From: Sandaracinaceae bacterium
GTDB lineage: Bacteria > Myxococcota_A > Polyangia > Polyangiales > JADJQN01
Direction: 5' to 3'
Length of the DNA: 64,000 nucleotides
Assembly (NCBI GenBank): GCA_016712745.1
Contig: JADJQN010000001.1
Span: 992,001 to 1,056,000, forward strand
In this document: piece by piece, positions 52,273-60,469 of the stretch
How the letters are laid out: every line of letters starts with the position of its first letter
Numbering within the stretch: position 1 is the stretch's first letter
The notes under the pieces: model-generated
Database searches by the model: none
What the model was told of the DNA's origin: nothing
Seen by the model: only the letters and a program-made list of their open reading frames with translations
Translations under genes and position numbers: made by a program

Positions 52273-53289
52273 CTATTGGTCAAGAAGTGTGTCGACCGCG
52301 GTACTGGTCTCTTGGCTTCGGTCGCTCCGCGTGTGACGAGAGTCGCTACGGATCACCCGGAAAAGCTGGCGATCTGGCGAAATCTCGCCGACCCATTGGT
52401 GCGGCAGGAGAACCGACCCACGATCGATCGCGAGCATGTGCACGAGCGCCTCAGTTTGGGCACGGCCGGGCGTAGCGCCGGTCGTTGCACGCACGAGCTC
52501 GCGCAGGACAGCCCGAAGAACCGCCGGCGGAACTCTTTCTAACCCTTCGATTGAAAGGGTGCCCTCACCGCGTGACGCCTTGCGCAAAACGCGGCGCGCT
52601 CGGGAGCGAAGCACGGATGCGGCCGAACGGGCGTCGTCGGCCAACGCCGCGAGGTGGCGGACGACCGCAGGATCTTCGAGGGAAAGTCGCGGCAGAAGGT
52701 CCGACCGCACCCGCGCTCGCAGAAAGCGTGAATCCACATTGCTCGGGTCGTTCCGGACCACAAGGCTGCGTTCCTGCACGTACGCGTGCACATCACGACG
52801 CGCGCAGTCAATGAACGGGCGCACTACCCCATCGCGGCGCACCGGCGCGATACCGGCCAAGCCTTCGATGCCAGCACCGCGCAAGATTCGCGCGAGCACC
52901 GTCTCCGCTTGGTCGTCCATGGTGTGGCCGACGGCAACCCGGCGCGAGCCGATTTCCTGCGCTTTTCTGAGCAACGCTTGGTAGCGCACTTCACGCGCCG
53001 CGTCTTGAATCGATGCCTGCTCAGGCACTTTGACCGTGAGCGAGTGAAACGGCGCGCCGATATTCGACGCATGCGCACGAGCGCACGCCACATCCAGATC
53101 GGCGTCAGCGCGCAAGCCGTGGTCGACGGACGCGACATGAATTGTAAACTGCATCTCGCGAGAGAGACGCGATAGGACGTCGAGCATCGCAACCGAGTCC
53201 GGACCGCCCGAACACGCAACAAGCACGACGTCGCCCGGCGCAACCATGCGTCGCTCGTTGAGAGTGCGTCGAGTACGCGCAAGAAGCAT
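52273..53289 (-). CDS. tilS: tRNA(Ile)-lysidine synthase (short form)
   Basis: A 338-residue protein from ATG 53289. The PP-loop VACSGGPDSVAMLDVL near residues 25-40, GHTMDDQAETVLARILRGAG, and RPFIDCARRDVHAYV, NDPSNVD are TilS hallmarks. It lysidinylates C34 of the AUA-decoding tRNA-Ile. The C-terminus carries only a short TilS_C-like remnant, shorter than the about 430 residues of the E. coli enzyme, as in several bacteria. A start at 53316 would add nine residues. First gene upstream of ftsH, about 265 bp apart. Confidence 0.88.
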   Translation of the reverse strand: MLLARTRRTLNERRMVAPGDVVLVACSGGPDSVAMLDVLSRLSREMQFTIHVASVDHGLRADADLDVACARAHASNIGAPFHSLTVKVPEQASIQDAAREVRYQALLRKAQEIGSRRVAVGHTMDDQAETVLARILRGAGIEGLAGIAPVRRDGVVRPFIDCARRDVHAYVQERSLVVRNDPSNVDSRFLRARVRSDLLPRLSLEDPAVVRHLAALADDARSAASVLRSRARRVLRKASRGEGTLSIEGLERVPPAVLRAVLRELVRATTGATPGRAQTEALVHMLAIDRGSVLLPHQWVGEISPDRQLFRVIRSDSRHTRSDRSQETSTAVDTLLDQ

Positions 53290-53368
53290 GGCGCAAACTA
53301 GCACGGATGCCCGCATGCGGATGGCGAATCGCGTGAGCCGTTTCCCGTGCTATGCGGTCCCAAGGGCT

Positions 53369-54649
53369 ATGCTTAACAAAACATTCGCAAACATTGCTGC
53401 CGTCACCGTAATGCTCGTCGGCACATCGTGCGCTCAGTCTTTCGAAGTGCTCAGCACAAGCGACGCAGGTGCAGACGGTGGCCCACCCGTAGTTAGCATA
53501 AGCGACGCGGGTGCCGACGCCGCGACACCAGTGCCCCCCGGCTGTGCTGCCCAGGCATTCCATGTGTGCTCGAACGCGTGCACGGATGACATGTTCCCAA
53601 CCTACCTTTGGGACGGGAGCCGGTGCGTCGCCGTGTGCCCAATTACGTGCGTCGGTGCTGACTGTGGGAGCGGTTCCTCGAGCCCCCAAGAGTGCATGAA
53701 CGCGCACGCGCAGTGTGCGCCTGCACTCTGCGGCCTGACGGGAGGAACCTGGAACCCTGCGCAGGGATGCCCGTACGAATGCGGAGCGCGAATCAATGAC
53801 GTTGGGGGATCCGTCCCTTGCGCCGGCGTCGCGGGATGTCAGTGCGCGCCCGGAGAGACTTTCGACGCGGCGAGCGGCTGCGTCGCGGCCCTTTCCTGCA
53901 CACGAACCCAGTTGTGCGAGGCAAGTGGCGGCGAGTGGCGCCAGCCGCGCGACACGGCGCGGCACTTCTACGAATGCGGTGAGGATCTGGCGGCCGAGTT
54001 GGAACCGGCTCCGTCCATTGAAGAGTTCTGCTTCTGCGGGCACGGAGGCACGGCGAGCTCAACGACTCACACCTGTGTTTATGGAGCAGACTGTCGCGCC
54101 CGCGCCAGCGATGAAAGCGATCGGGAGTACGCAGACAACTTGTGTACGAGCAGCGGTGGAACCTGGCACACGACGGATTCAGAACACTCATTCTGCGGCC
54201 TTCGCGGTGGCGTGTCCGGGACGGGAGCATGCGAGTGCGGGCCACTGGAAAACTTCGATGCAAGCGCAGGCTGCGTGATCGACGGGGCGTGCTACTCGCG
54301 CAGCATTGGTAACAACTGCTCCGCGGCTATCAGCGCATACTGCGAGGGGCCCGACGCGTATTGCGACACAAGCGACCCATTCTCTGGAGCGTATACGTGT
54401 TCGCTAACCTCGCGGTCGTTCTGCGAAATGCCCGCGCACCGCCCCGAGTGTCAGAACATCGGAACGCGCAGTGAAGGCTGGTACTGGGTGGACACGGGCG
54501 ATTTGATCTGCTGGACCTCCTGCGCATCAAGCACGCCCGTGTGCGAAACACGCACCGGCGCAGGTGGCACCGGATGGTTCACCGACGACACCTCCGGCTG
54601 CGGCAACGATCCGCCAAGCGCCTTCATCGTCGCTGACACGTGCGCCTAA
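53369..54649 (+). CDS. Cys-rich lipoprotein with repeated Cys modules
   Basis: A 426-residue protein from ATG 53369 (MLNKTFANIAAVTVMLVGTSC), lipobox Cys21. A D/A/G linker precedes several Cys modules. The first, YLWDGSRCVAVCPITCVGADC with CMNAHAQC, matches the first Cys module of the Kazal lipoproteins at 8572 and 23488. Later modules (GSVPCAGVAGCQC, CECGPLENFDASAGC) are spaced like TIL or EGF-type disulfide units. No enzyme motif. Function unknown; shared module suggests a common secreted-protein family. Confidence 0.65.
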   Translation: MLNKTFANIAAVTVMLVGTSCAQSFEVLSTSDAGADGGPPVVSISDAGADAATPVPPGCAAQAFHVCSNACTDDMFPTYLWDGSRCVAVCPITCVGADCGSGSSSPQECMNAHAQCAPALCGLTGGTWNPAQGCPYECGARINDVGGSVPCAGVAGCQCAPGETFDAASGCVAALSCTRTQLCEASGGEWRQPRDTARHFYECGEDLAAELEPAPSIEEFCFCGHGGTASSTTHTCVYGADCRARASDESDREYADNLCTSSGGTWHTTDSEHSFCGLRGGVSGTGACECGPLENFDASAGCVIDGACYSRSIGNNCSAAISAYCEGPDAYCDTSDPFSGAYTCSLTSRSFCEMPAHRPECQNIGTRSEGWYWVDTGDLICWTSCASSTPVCETRTGAGGTGWFTDDTSGCGNDPPSAFIVADTCA

Positions 54650-54665
54650 CGCGGCGGAGGTTTTG

Positions 54666-54792
54666 AACCGCCAACACGCCAGTGACGCCAGCAAATTCGA
54701 ACTCGCCCAAACCTCAAATTCCGAATCTAGGAATTTCTGGTTTTGTGCGCACATGTTTCGCTCGTACTGGCGTTACTGGCGCCTTGGCGGTT
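54666..54792. repeat. Imperfect palindromic intergenic repeat
   Basis: A left arm at 54666-54691 (AACCGCCAACACGCCAGTGA...) and a right arm at 54767-54792 pair over 26 nt with three mismatches. Between them, AAATTCC-GAATCTA-GGAATTT at about 54715-54735 is a perfect 7-bp inner hairpin. Single copy in this window; elements beginning AACCGCCAA occur intergenically in other bacteria, from memory. No gene is visible here. Confidence 0.6.
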
Positions 54793-54853
54793 AGCCCTGC
54801 CTTGACGGGGAGGACCGTGTTGATTGTTGTGGGGTTTCGATCACAATCGGGGG

Positions 54854-55804
54854 GTGAGCTCGACGCGACGGGATTTCTTGATTTCGACGGGCGTGGTAGC
54901 GGGTGCTGCGCTGCTTGGCTGCAAGCCGAGTCGCGCGCCTGCGCAAGTGAACGTCTCGCAGCGAAGGGTTGCGCAGTTAGTTCCGGGCTTGCCGAGTGCT
55001 GATGGCGCGGGCGTTCGGCTCTCGCGCGTGATCGGTCAGCCGATGCTGCGCAACCTTGACCCTTTCATTCTTCTCGATCGCATTCACTCCGATGAGCCGC
55101 GCGATTACGCGGCTGGGTTTCCGCAGCATCCACATCGCGGATTTGAAACTGTCACCATCATGCTCGATGGCAACATTGAGCATCGCGATAGCCGCGGCAA
55201 TCACGGCATCATCACGGGAGGCGGTGCGCAATGGATGACAGCCGGTCGCGGCATCGTGCATTCCGAGATGCCGGCACAGCGTGAGGGACTATTCTCGGGC
55301 TTTCAGCTCTGGGTGAATCTCCCGGCGCGCGAGAAAATGTGCGCCCCGTATTATCACGACCTCTCGCCGACGGTGATTCGAGAAGCATCGCTTTCGCAGG
55401 CAGGAAGCCACGTTCGCGTGATTGCCGGTCACGTGAGCGGACTCGACGGTCCCGTCCGCGAGCGCCCTACCCAACCAACGTTGCTCACGCTCGCACTTGA
55501 AGACGACACTCCGTTCACCCTCGATGTCGCTCGCGAGAATGCCGCATTTGCGTTTGTGCATCGCGGAAGCGTCGAGATTGGCCGAGATGGTCACTCAACG
55601 CATGTGCCAGAGGGCACTCTCGCCGTGCTCAGCGCCGGCAATCGCGTGCGGATGCGAGCGCTCACGCAGGCAGCCGGAGTTCTCTTTGCGGCGGCGCGTC
55701 CGATTCACGAACCGATTGTGCAGCGTGGCCCCTTCGTGATGAACAGCGAAGCCGAGATTGAGCAGGCATTCGCTGACTACCGCGCCGGCACGCTCGGCAC
55801 GTAG
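54854..55804 (+). CDS. Tat-exported pirin-family cupin
   Basis: A 316-residue protein from GTG 54854 (SSTRRDFLISTGVVAGAALLGC): a twin-arginine signal with LLGC, so likely a Tat lipoprotein. The pirin double cupin follows: HPHRGFETVTIMLDGNIEHR gives the metal-binding HxHx-E-H set, then GAQWMTAGRGIVHSEMP and FQLWVNLPAREK. The C-terminal cupin has HRGSVEIGRD. Cytoplasmic pirins bind iron and some have quercetinase activity; export through Tat implies a periplasmic role. A TTG at 54824 in frame is less likely. Confidence 0.85.
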   Translation: MSSTRRDFLISTGVVAGAALLGCKPSRAPAQVNVSQRRVAQLVPGLPSADGAGVRLSRVIGQPMLRNLDPFILLDRIHSDEPRDYAAGFPQHPHRGFETVTIMLDGNIEHRDSRGNHGIITGGGAQWMTAGRGIVHSEMPAQREGLFSGFQLWVNLPAREKMCAPYYHDLSPTVIREASLSQAGSHVRVIAGHVSGLDGPVRERPTQPTLLTLALEDDTPFTLDVARENAAFAFVHRGSVEIGRDGHSTHVPEGTLAVLSAGNRVRMRALTQAAGVLFAAARPIHEPIVQRGPFVMNSEAEIEQAFADYRAGTLGT

Positions 55805-56884
55805 TCACTCGTTTCCTTCGCGACGCCAAATGAAAGCGTCGAGAAAGTAGTGGGTGAGTTGCGGCATGGCCAAGAGCGGCACCAGAAATGCCAGCGCAGT
55901 TTCGCCAACCAGCGGTGCGTGACCGAAGATGTTCGGATGATCGTGCCACACGTAACGATCCCAGAGAGTTTCTTCCACAAACGCGAGTGCAAGCACCGTC
56001 ACCAGAAAAGCCGGCCATCCGATGCGCGCAAGCCGTACCAGCGCTCCTTCGCCAAGCTGCGCCGCGCGCCGATCCCCATAACGGAACGTGAGAAAGAAAT
56101 ACGGGATCCCATGCACCAAGACGTTCATCACCGTGAACGCAAAGTCGGAGTCGAACAAGACGATGCCTACGTACCACGTCAGCGCTGTGGTGCTCAGCAA
56201 GAGCAAACGTCCCCACGCCGGCCGGCCCGTGCTACGCGCGTGCATCGCAAATCGAACGCACCACACCAGCAGCGTTGCCACGTAGAGCGGACGCACAATG
56301 TTGACGACGTCCGGCGCGAGACCCGTGATGAAGTCCCCCTCAAGCATCCACGCGAATCGTCGCGGCAAGCGTGCATGCCAGACGATGAGCGGATAAAGCA
56401 TCGCGATGTAGGCCGCGCCGAGATCAAGCAGGCGCTCGTAAGAACTAATGCTCGGATCGCGACGATGATAGAGGCGCATCCAGCCGACTTGTTGGCGCAC
56501 AAAATGAAACACTGCCGTATAGGCAACCACGCGCCAAAACAACAGGGCCGAAAATCCGTACGCGAGCAGCCCCACGAGATATGCGAGCACGGGTGCACCT
56601 ACGTAGAGCACGACGCGACGTCTGATTTCCGTCTTGTCCAGATAGACGCGAAATATCGTCGACCAAACGTGTGCCACATCCACTGCGACCACGCAGAGCA
56701 ACCACACCCACGCTGGAGTGTCGTGGTGCAAAAGTCCCAGCGCGTAGCCAGCCGCGAGCAACGCGAACGCAAGTGCGGTGCTTCCACCAAAAGCGAGCAG
56801 GTCGGAGCGGCGGCCGAAGAGCCATTCGCGCTGCTCTGAAGATCCGAACGACGCGCGCACGCTACATGCGGGGCCGCCCGTCAC
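55805..56884 (-). CDS. Multi-pass membrane protein of unknown function
   Basis: A 359-residue protein from GTG 56884, whose GTGA overlaps the upstream FAD oxidoreductase stop. About nine to ten hydrophobic helices are visible (such as STALAFALLAAGYALGLL, AFTVMNVLVHGIPYFFLTF, FLVTVLALAFVEETLW). Conserved-looking charged pairs sit in WSTIFRVYLDKTEIRR and FVRQQVGWMRLYHRRD. No family recognised. It is the last gene of the polyamine-type operon, whose intact upstream members suggest a membrane-linked role. Confidence 0.6.
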   Translation of the reverse strand: MTGGPACSVRASFGSSEQREWLFGRRSDLLAFGGSTALAFALLAAGYALGLLHHDTPAWVWLLCVVAVDVAHVWSTIFRVYLDKTEIRRRVVLYVGAPVLAYLVGLLAYGFSALLFWRVVAYTAVFHFVRQQVGWMRLYHRRDPSISSYERLLDLGAAYIAMLYPLIVWHARLPRRFAWMLEGDFITGLAPDVVNIVRPLYVATLLVWCVRFAMHARSTGRPAWGRLLLLSTTALTWYVGIVLFDSDFAFTVMNVLVHGIPYFFLTFRYGDRRAAQLGEGALVRLARIGWPAFLVTVLALAFVEETLWDRYVWHDHPNIFGHAPLVGETALAFLVPLLAMPQLTHYFLDAFIWRREGNE

Positions 56885-58517
56885 GCCATCACTCGCAACG
56901 CGTCCACCACCTCGCGCGCCGCCCGCAGCCCTTGCTGAAATGCGTTCTCGAAGAGCGCGATGCCCGACAGATCGGAATGTGCGAAGTGAACGGCCCCCCG
57001 CGGGGCTTGCGCCCGCTGGCGCGCACCGCTCCACAACGCACCAACACGGGGCTGCACCATCCCGTGGCCCCACCGCCACACGTCGATGCGCTCGACGAAG
57101 TCGTCGAGCCCCTGATGCGCGCGGCGCAGGTCGGTCAGCACCGCCTCCTGCCAATCGTGCAGATTGTGCCCGAGCAAACGCCGGCGCCCTTCCCGCGCAT
57201 CGGCCTCGGTGAAGGGCAAGTAGTAACTCTATACGGTAGGACCGAACTCTCGTCCTCGCTGATGTGTCGCGCTAACGTAACCAAGTGATGGGCTGTCGTA
57301 GATCACGTTGTCCCATGCGAAAGCGAAACCTCGGCTGCGTGGCCGATCCGAAAGATGCAGATTAGCGACCATCCATGCGCCGTGGTCGAAGCCATCGGCC
57401 AGCTGCGGCGCATTGCGCAACGACGCCACGACACGCTTGGCGATGAACTGCGGCATCGCGACGATTGCGCGGCGCGCGCGATGAACCACGCGCTCGTTAT
57501 TGCGGGTGTCCACGCATGTGACGTGCACAACGCCGTCGCGCTCTGTCACATCTGCGATCAGAAGGAGCTTGCGATTCGATCGCCGACCGCGCGAGTCAGA
57601 TGCTTGACGATGGCGCCGTTGCCCTCGGGCCATGTGATCAAATCCTGCGCCTCGCTTGTTGCATCACGCATACGCGCTGCGTAGTAATGGACAAGCGCCC
57701 ACGCGCTCGTGGTCATAAGACCCATTCCGAAATCATCGCGACACGCGTATTCGCACAGCCAGCGCAGGCGCGGCGACGTGAAACTCTCCCTGCGAAGCCA
57801 GGCGTCGGCGCTCATACGGTCAAGTTGCGTTGTCTCGCTATCGTCGCTGCTCTCATCGACGGGCACGGCAAACGCGCGGCGGCCGCGAGCGTCGCGCAGC
57901 GCCGCAAACTCGCCCATTCGGCGCTTGAATCGCTCGAGCTGCGCTATGTCTTCAGGCGACGCGCCCGCGTACGGATAGAGACCCGCATACCAAAAGCCGC
58001 GATAGAAATGACGCTCATCGGGCTCGCGAACAAGGCATGCCTCGTCGACTACCGGATCTCCGTCCGAGCTTAGGCCCGTTACAACGCCCATCTCCCGGAG
58101 CAGCGCAATCAGGTCCGCGTTCTCACGAAAGGGAGACGGCAGGTAGTGCGCGCCCCAAGGATAATTCGTAACCGCGCTTGTGCCGAACGCCGACGTGCCC
58201 CCCGCCTCTCGCTCCAACTCGAGCACGCGCACATCGCGGACTCCCCGACGCAACAGTTCCCACGCAGCGCTCAAGCCCGACGGCCCCCCGCCCAATACGA
58301 GCACGTCGTGCAAAGGACCGGACGCCGCGCTCTGCGCCTCTGCCGACGTCGTCGCGGCATTGCGCAGCAGGTGTCCGTGCTCCATGGAGGGGCCGCGAAG
58401 CGCACCCGCAAGCTCGCGTCGTCGCGTAACCGGCGCATCGCAGCCCGTAGCGGCCAAAGTCGCAACCAGCGGCGCGCCGAGCATGGAGGCCAGCCACTCA
58501 CGGCGCGACAGGCTCAT
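56881..58517 (-). pseudogene. FAD-dependent amine-oxidase-like protein, two lesions
   Basis: The intact frame would be about 545 residues, starting with a Tat signal (SLSRREWLASMLGAPLVATL, then ATGC) and the FAD motif VLVLGGGPSGLSAAWELLRRG. After VGDRIAS one base is missing near 57569-57576 and the sequence resumes as KLLLIADVTERDGVVH in the next frame. A second lesion is an in-frame amber TAG at 57229-57231 after REFGPTV, followed by SYYLPFTEADAREGRRRLL to 56881. Flavin amine oxidases act on polyamines and other amines, fitting the speE/speD neighbours, but here the gene is broken. Confidence 0.75.
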
Positions 58518-60034
58518 TCGTACTCACTCCACTCCGCGTCGTAGTAGCGAACGAGCGCCTGCGAGTTCATGTGATTTGTTTCGACCTCGACGGGGCCGGT
58601 GTCCGCGCCAAAAACGAAAAGCGTTGGCAGAATCGCGTCGTTGAGAAAGCGCAGACGCTGCACGTCCAAGCGCGTTGGTACATCGAATGGGACGCGTCGC
58701 GCCAGCACATAGCCCCACTCGCCGAACGACGGCACAAGCGTGTGGTAGGCACGCGTAGCGAAGCCAGCTTCTGCCATCGTGCGCTCGATGCACCAGAAGC
58801 TACGCCGGGCGAAAAGCGGCGAAGTGCTTTGAACGACGAGCGCGGTGTCGTCGCGCATGACTTCGCGCAAAATACGATAAAAGCGCGTTGTATAGAGCTT
58901 GCCGAGTGAAAAATTATTGGGATCCGGGAAGTCCACAATAACCACGTCGAAGGTTCGACCGCGCGCGTCTGCAAGCCAGACCATCGCATCGTCATTCACG
59001 ATGGTGACTCTCGGATCGAGCATTGAGTCGTGGTTCAAGCGTCGCAAAAGCGAAACACGCTTGGCCATGTCCGTGACGCCGTGATCCAAATCCACCAGCG
59101 TCACGTCCTCAACGTCGCGGTAACGAAACACCTCGCGCAACGCCAGACCATCACCGCCGCCAAGAATTAAGATGTGCTTGTGCTCGGCGGCAAGCGCCAT
59201 CGCAGGATGCACGAGTGCTTCGTGGTACCGATACTCGTCGATCGAATTGAACTGAAGGTTGCCGTTGAGCAGGAGCTGAACGCCGCCCTTGCTTGCAGTC
59301 AACACGATACGCTGATACGGCGATTGCTCTGCATAGGCGATCTGAGCGCCGTAGGTTTCTTCCTCGCCGAGCACCTCGATGCGACGCGCGTAGATGAAGA
59401 CGACCACCAGCGCCATCGCGATCACAACAGAGGCGACCCGCAAGCGGATTAGCGTTCCCCGACGTATGAGATCGGCCAGAATAAACGTCGAGAGCAACGC
59501 AACTGCGATGTTCAATAGTCCAAAGAACAGAGAGGTGCGCAGCATGCCGAGCCACGGCACAAGCACCAACGCGAACGCAAGCGAGCCCACGAGAGCCCCG
59601 ATATAGTCGAAGGTTAGTACGCGCGAGACGAGCGTTTCGAACTTCAGCTCATCCTTCACGATGCGCATCACGAGCGGGATTTCGAGGCCAACGAGAGTGC
59701 CGATCAAGCCAAGCAGCGCATAGAGCACCGCGCGATACGACGATGCATGCCCCGCAGCTAACCAAAGGATCGGCGCCTCGAAGCCGCCTACGATGGCGGT
59801 CGCAAGCTCGACGTGGACGAAGGTTTCGGCGACGCGCGCTGTGACATAACCCGACAGCCATGCGCCAATACCCATCGAGAAGAGGTAGACGCCAATCGTC
59901 GTCGAGAACTGCGTAATCGAATCGCCAAGACGCTGGCTCGCAAGCGCCCCGCCAAGAAGCTCGTAGACCAGGCCCGCCGTCGATATGACGAGCACAGTCA
60001 ACATCAGCAGGGGCTGTTTGCGCTTCTTTAGCAC
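58514..60034 (-). CDS. Membrane-linked spermidine/spermine synthase-like protein
   Basis: A 506-residue protein: seven N-terminal helices (to about residue 215), then an aminopropyltransferase/methyltransferase domain with the SAM loop ILILGGGDGLALREVFRYRD, then TLVDLDHG, and the substrate region VIVDFPDPNNFSLGKLYTTRFY in place of the usual DSTDP. With speD upstream this suggests aminopropyl transfer at the membrane, perhaps modifying a surface amine. Its start overlaps the FAD gene by 4 bp. DUF350 lies 12 bp upstream. Confidence 0.85.
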   Translation of the reverse strand: MLKKRKQPLLMLTVLVISTAGLVYELLGGALASQRLGDSITQFSTTIGVYLFSMGIGAWLSGYVTARVAETFVHVELATAIVGGFEAPILWLAAGHASSYRAVLYALLGLIGTLVGLEIPLVMRIVKDELKFETLVSRVLTFDYIGALVGSLAFALVLVPWLGMLRTSLFFGLLNIAVALLSTFILADLIRRGTLIRLRVASVVIAMALVVVFIYARRIEVLGEEETYGAQIAYAEQSPYQRIVLTASKGGVQLLLNGNLQFNSIDEYRYHEALVHPAMALAAEHKHILILGGGDGLALREVFRYRDVEDVTLVDLDHGVTDMAKRVSLLRRLNHDSMLDPRVTIVNDDAMVWLADARGRTFDVVIVDFPDPNNFSLGKLYTTRFYRILREVMRDDTALVVQSTSPLFARRSFWCIERTMAEAGFATRAYHTLVPSFGEWGYVLARRVPFDVPTRLDVQRLRFLNDAILPTLFVFGADTGPVEVETNHMNSQALVRYYDAEWSEYE

Positions 60035-60046
60035 TGCGGAAACAGC

Positions 60047-60268
60047 TTATCCGTGCACAGCGGCCGACACGATCATCGCGATGCCGATGATGATCGAACC
60101 GATCACAATGCCGAGCGCGACGTTCTGATCCTCTTCGATTTCCTTCTTGATCGAAAAGGGCAGCGTCTTTTGCAGAATGAAGAATGCCACTGCGAAGAAG
60201 ATGACGCCGATGACGCCAAATACGATGGAGCTCACTGCGGCCCGAACCAATGCGTCCAACTGAATCAT
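60047..60268 (-). CDS. DUF350 small membrane protein
   Basis: A 73-residue protein from ATG 60268 with GGAGG 9 nt upstream. Two hydrophobic segments (SSIVFGVIGVIFFAVAFFIL, NVALGIVIGSIIIGIAMIV) around LPFSIKKEIEEDQN match DUF350 proteins, which accompany DUF4178, speE and speD genes in other genomes. Function unknown. Third-from-first in the operon. Confidence 0.85.
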   Translation of the reverse strand: MIQLDALVRAAVSSIVFGVIGVIFFAVAFFILQKTLPFSIKKEIEEDQNVALGIVIGSIIIGIAMIVSAAVHG

Positions 60269-60270
60269 GA

Positions 60271-60453
60271 TTATTTGCCTCCGAAACCGGTTGCCCAAAA
60301 ACTGGGATAAGCACTTCGATTGCCCGCCACTCCGGCAGGCATGTGGTCGCGCGTTCCGTCCGCGCCAAACGGTTGCCACCCTGCGAAGAGCGAGAACGCA
60401 TAGCCGCCGATGGCGAGGGCGGTAATCACTGCGTAGATTTTGACGAAGCCCAT
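60271..60453 (-). CDS. Small one-helix membrane protein
   Basis: A 60-residue protein (MGFVKIYAVITALAIGGYAF, then LFAGWQPFGADGTRD and MPAGVAGNRSAYPSFW). One N-terminal helix and a Gly/aromatic tail. No family recognised. Its tight spacing (2 bp to DUF350, 16 bp to the DUF4178 gene) makes it part of the operon; such short proteins appear in the same place in related clusters, by memory. Confidence 0.65.
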   Translation of the reverse strand: MGFVKIYAVITALAIGGYAFSLFAGWQPFGADGTRDHMPAGVAGNRSAYPSFWATGFGGK

Positions 60454-60469
60454 ATCTCTACCCTCTCGC

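Noticed and set aside
55805..57154. Extended start for the membrane protein at 57154
   Set aside because: The extra 90 residues are the wrong frame of the FAD oxidoreductase; GTG 56884 overlaps its stop in the usual GTGA way.
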